Of a DNA stretch of 15,724 nucleotides, positions 13,352-15,724 are shown piece by piece; positions within the stretch are counted from its first letter, which is position 1, and every line of letters starts with the position of its first letter. The notes beneath the pieces are model-generated. The model was not told the origin of the DNA, ran no database searches, and was given only the letters and a program-made list of their open reading frames with translations. The DNA is from an uncultured Rickettsiales bacterium (GTDB lineage: Bacteria > Pseudomonadota > Alphaproteobacteria > Rickettsiales > UBA1997). Position numbers and translations under genes: made by a program. The stretch lies in contig CALBSF010000332.1 of the NCBI GenBank assembly GCA_937927795.1, forward strand, positions 1-15,724. The letters run 5' to 3'.

Positions 13352-15724
13352 CTAATCTTCGCTTGCTTGCGCCTCAATATTTGCTTTTCTTGCCTCAAGA
13401 CTTTCTCTTTGTGTTCCAGCTTGCAGTTTGTTGAGATTGTGTTCTTTAGATGCTTCTTGATATTGAGCATAAGCAGGGTGTTCGGTAAATTCACGGTGAG
13501 CGGTTACCAAGTCTTTTCTTGCGTTTAGATCTTGAGGGTTGTCTTTAGCAGTTTTTTGCGCGTCTTTGAAAGTTTGCCTTAGATCTCTAAAATCTTGATT
13601 GTCAGCAAGAATTTTTTTCTTGGCATCGCTCGACTCTTTTACTTCTTTAGCAGATGCCGCAGGAACTGAATATCTCTTTCCTATTTGAGTTTCTTTTAAA
13701 GCGCCTTCAACTTGCACTTTAGCGGCTCCTAATTCAGTTGATCTAGCTTCTTTTATTGCCTCTTGAGTTTTAAGTGGAGCTCCCGCGGCATCTTTTTCTT
13801 TGAGAGTGGAGCTGTCCCTGAGAGGATAGCTAACAGCATCTTTCAATGCGAGATTTTTACCTCTTCCTGTAAGTCTTCCGCGTATTGATTTGGCAGATCT
13901 GTGGGTAGCAGATTCGTCTGGATTTTCTCTTCCAGCTACAACTTCAGAATTTCTTTCCAAATCCTTTATGGTTCTTTGGTCTGGTTTGGCAAGTTTAAAC
14001 GTTTGTTGTTCTAAGCTTTTTGTGGCGATTGATCTAGCCATTCTTTTTTCTTCAGATTTTCTAGCAAAATTAGGAACTCCTTTTTCAAATAAGCCGTTAG
14101 CCTCTCCGTCCCTATAAGCCTTATTAATTGCCTTAGACATTGCCCTTGAAGCTTTGACTTTAGATACAAGAGGTTTGGTGGCTATAGTTAAAGCGTCTTT
14201 TGCAACATGTAGAGCGGTTCCAACTGTTGCTTGAGTTACTGTATTAGCAGTAGCTTTAGCCAAGGCTTTAGCTTTTCCAGCGAATCCTTTGGCGCCGCTA
14301 ACATCGGCTTTTCCTTGCTTGAAGGAATCAATAACTCTACCAGCTTGTTTGGTAAGTGGAGAGGCTGCGGTTCTTACTGCGTCAGCAACTTTTGCTTTTT
14401 TAGATTTATCAACATCCATTTTTCCAGATCTAGCATCTTTAAGCAGGTCTTTTCTCTGATCGTCGGTGGCATTTTTATAGGCACCTTCAAATTCTGAGCG
14501 ACTGAATTTTTTATTAAGTTGTCTGTCTTCAATTGATTTAGAACCCGGACCAACTGTTTCATTTTTCAATTTTGCAAGAGCAAGTCCGGCAAGACCGTGT
14601 CCTCTATGCTTAGTTCCAGACATTGATTCTAGGCGATTTTGTTCGTCTGCGCTGATTCCAAGTTTTCTTGCCGCTGCCGTTCTTCCTTCTTTGGCTATAC
14701 CTTGCAATTTTTGATTTTTTGCCTCATCGCTTAAACCAGCAAGCTCACCACCATGCTCTTTTTTGAATTTAGAAATAGCACTATCACCAGCTTTAAGAAG
14801 TTCTTTTTTATTTTTAGAATCAGCGGAATCTTGGGCTTTTAATTTTTCTCTTTCTTGCTCAGCTAATTTTCCAGAATCAAACAAGAATTTATCGGCTTTT
14901 CTAAGCGCCTGACCACCGGTTGAGTCCCAAGCCTTGCCAGCATATTTTGATGCAGTATTTTTTAAACCAGCTGCAGCTTGTTTTATGCCAGAACCAAGTT
15001 CACTTGCCGAAATTCCGCCGCCAATTGATGCTGCAATATCAGCCATAAATCCAACAAATTTATTCATTAAAGATGCAATTACCCAAATAAATAAAATAGA
15101 AAATAAAGAAGGAATTCCATCAGGATTGCCAATATTTCCAACATCAGATTGTGCATTTATTCTTGGCGGCAGCGAGGCTATTGTCCAAAATGATAATAAG
15201 GTAACTCTGGTAATTAAATTTATTGTCCAAACATCATCCCAGCATATTTTATAACCCAAAGAAAGCTTGATAACCTCATACATCATCATGTTAAAGAAAG
15301 CTAGAGTGGTAAGTAAAAATATTTGTTGTAATGAAAAGCTAATTAGTTGTTTTAACCAATTATCAAACATGTCTTTAGTGTGGTTAAATAAAGTGAAGAT
15401 GAAAAATATTGGTCCTAAAGTGAATAATAGCGAGATGAAAACTTGCGAGGTTAAATAAAGTAATACAGCATTTGCAACCGCATATAGATAAAGTAAGAAT
15501 GAGTTATAAATTATAATTAGATAAACCCAGCCAAATAAACTAGCAAAAAGTAGGGCGGAAATCTTCTTTTGCACCGCCTGAGAAAAGAACATATTAAATA
15601 CTTTGTCAGCGCTGGCAAATAAAACTGATTTATCAACGAAATTATCATTTTTTATCGCCTCACCTAATTCTTGCGAGCTGTCAAAGGCAGATGCCATGGT
15701 GAAGGCAAGATAATCAGTTCCATC
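13352..15724 (-). CDS. VirB6/TrbL family type IV secretion protein, 5' end outside window
   Basis: Polytopic inner-membrane channel component of a type IV secretion system. The frame is open to the window edge: nine more codons precede the Met at 15697, so the true start lies beyond. Numbered from that Met, hydrophobic segments fall at about 46-64, 67-83, 85-105, 118-138, 160-177 and 196-213. Between them are the VirB6 hallmarks FTLGPIFFIFTLF and FDNWLKQLISF. From about residue 235 to 781 a hydrophilic tail follows. It is rich in Lys, Ala and Asp, predicted helical or disordered, and has no recognised domain. Ordinary VirB6 proteins are about 300 residues; Rickettsiales RvhB6 proteins often have such long extensions and occur as several tandem copies, so more vir genes are likely beyond 15724. 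It converges on the giant ankyrin gene with an 86-bp gap. Confidence 0.88.
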   Translation of the reverse strand, partial: DGTDYLAFTMASAFDSSQELGEAIKNDNFVDKSVLFASADKVFNMFFSQAVQKKISALLFASLFGWVYLIIIYNSFLLYLYAVANAVLLYLTSQVFISLLFTLGPIFFIFTLFNHTKDMFDNWLKQLISFSLQQIFLLTTLAFFNMMMYEVIKLSLGYKICWDDVWTINLITRVTLLSFWTIASLPPRINAQSDVGNIGNPDGIPSLFSILFIWVIASLMNKFVGFMADIAASIGGGISASELGSGIKQAAAGLKNTASKYAGKAWDSTGGQALRKADKFLFDSGKLAEQEREKLKAQDSADSKNKKELLKAGDSAISKFKKEHGGELAGLSDEAKNQKLQGIAKEGRTAAARKLGISADEQNRLESMSGTKHRGHGLAGLALAKLKNETVGPGSKSIEDRQLNKKFSRSEFEGAYKNATDDQRKDLLKDARSGKMDVDKSKKAKVADAVRTAASPLTKQAGRVIDSFKQGKADVSGAKGFAGKAKALAKATANTVTQATVGTALHVAKDALTIATKPLVSKVKASRAMSKAINKAYRDGEANGLFEKGVPNFARKSEEKRMARSIATKSLEQQTFKLAKPDQRTIKDLERNSEVVAGRENPDESATHRSAKSIRGRLTGRGKNLALKDAVSYPLRDSSTLKEKDAAGAPLKTQEAIKEARSTELGAAKVQVEGALKETQIGKRYSVPAASAKEVKESSDAKKKILADNQDFRDLRQTFKDAQKTAKDNPQDLNARKDLVTAHREFTEHPAYAQYQEASKEHNLNKLQAGTQRESLEARKANIEAQASED

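Noticed and set aside
13334..13528. Plus-strand open frame opposite the virB6-like gene end
   Set aside because: It is antisense to well-supported coding sequence, begins inside the terminator-like repeat, and has Cys/Phe-rich composition typical of a shadow frame.
1..15724. CRISPR arrays, tRNA or rRNA genes, IS transposases
   Set aside because: No regularly spaced repeats, cloverleaf-like sequences, rRNA-like blocks or transposase motifs were seen by eye on either strand. Small RNAs cannot be excluded.

Overview
The window looks like chromosomal DNA of an AT-rich, host-associated alphaproteobacterium of the Rickettsiales type. The clues are strong A/T bias, two ankyrin-repeat proteins, a VirB6/TrbL-like type IV secretion protein with a very long hydrophilic tail, and an RNase III that reads Asn where most family members have Asp. 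An intact phosphoglycerate mutase (gpmI) argues against the genus Rickettsia itself, which lacks glycolysis, and fits deeper or sister lineages such as Anaplasmataceae- or Midichloriaceae-like bacteria. The lineage call is inference.

Layout. 1-170: short non-coding leader with a GC-rich hairpin and a candidate promoter. 171-2039 (+): ftsH. 2040-2320: non-coding, dominated by a perfect 50-bp inverted repeat with a 3-nt loop between the convergent ftsH and ruvX. 2321-2776 (-): ruvX, divergent (23 bp) from gatC at 2800-3093 (+). 3095-3716 (+): an Hda-type DnaA-related AAA+ regulator split by a one-base frameshift in a T8 run. 3706-5094 (-): an ankyrin-type protein ending Cys-Cys-Val-Ile-Leu, a eukaryote-style prenylation (CaaX) signal. 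5174-8074 (-): rnc, lepB and gpmI, transcribed gpmI-lepB-rnc, tightly packed, with the ankyrin gene downstream. 8079-8324 (+): a SemiSWEET-like PQ-loop transporter whose start codon lies 4 bp from the gpmI start. 8349-13265 (+): a 1638-residue ankyrin protein. 13352-15724 (-): 3' part of a virB6-like gene, cut by the window edge.

How the genes fit together. Most of the window is housekeeping: membrane proteolysis (FtsH), rRNA maturation (RuvX, RNase III), amidotransferase-dependent tRNA charging (GatC), control of replication initiation (Hda), protein export (LepB) and glycolysis (GpmI). Between these sit candidate host-interaction genes. The VirB6 family protein would be part of a secretion channel, and the two ankyrin proteins are plausible, unproven, substrates. 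The SemiSWEET gene lies 24 bp before the giant ankyrin gene on the same strand and could share its transcript.

The most interesting points are the CaaX ending on the 462-residue ankyrin protein, the hdaA frameshift that separates the clamp-binding motif from the AAA+ domain, and the perfect 103-nt palindrome. Almost no start in the window has a recognisable Shine-Dalgarno sequence.
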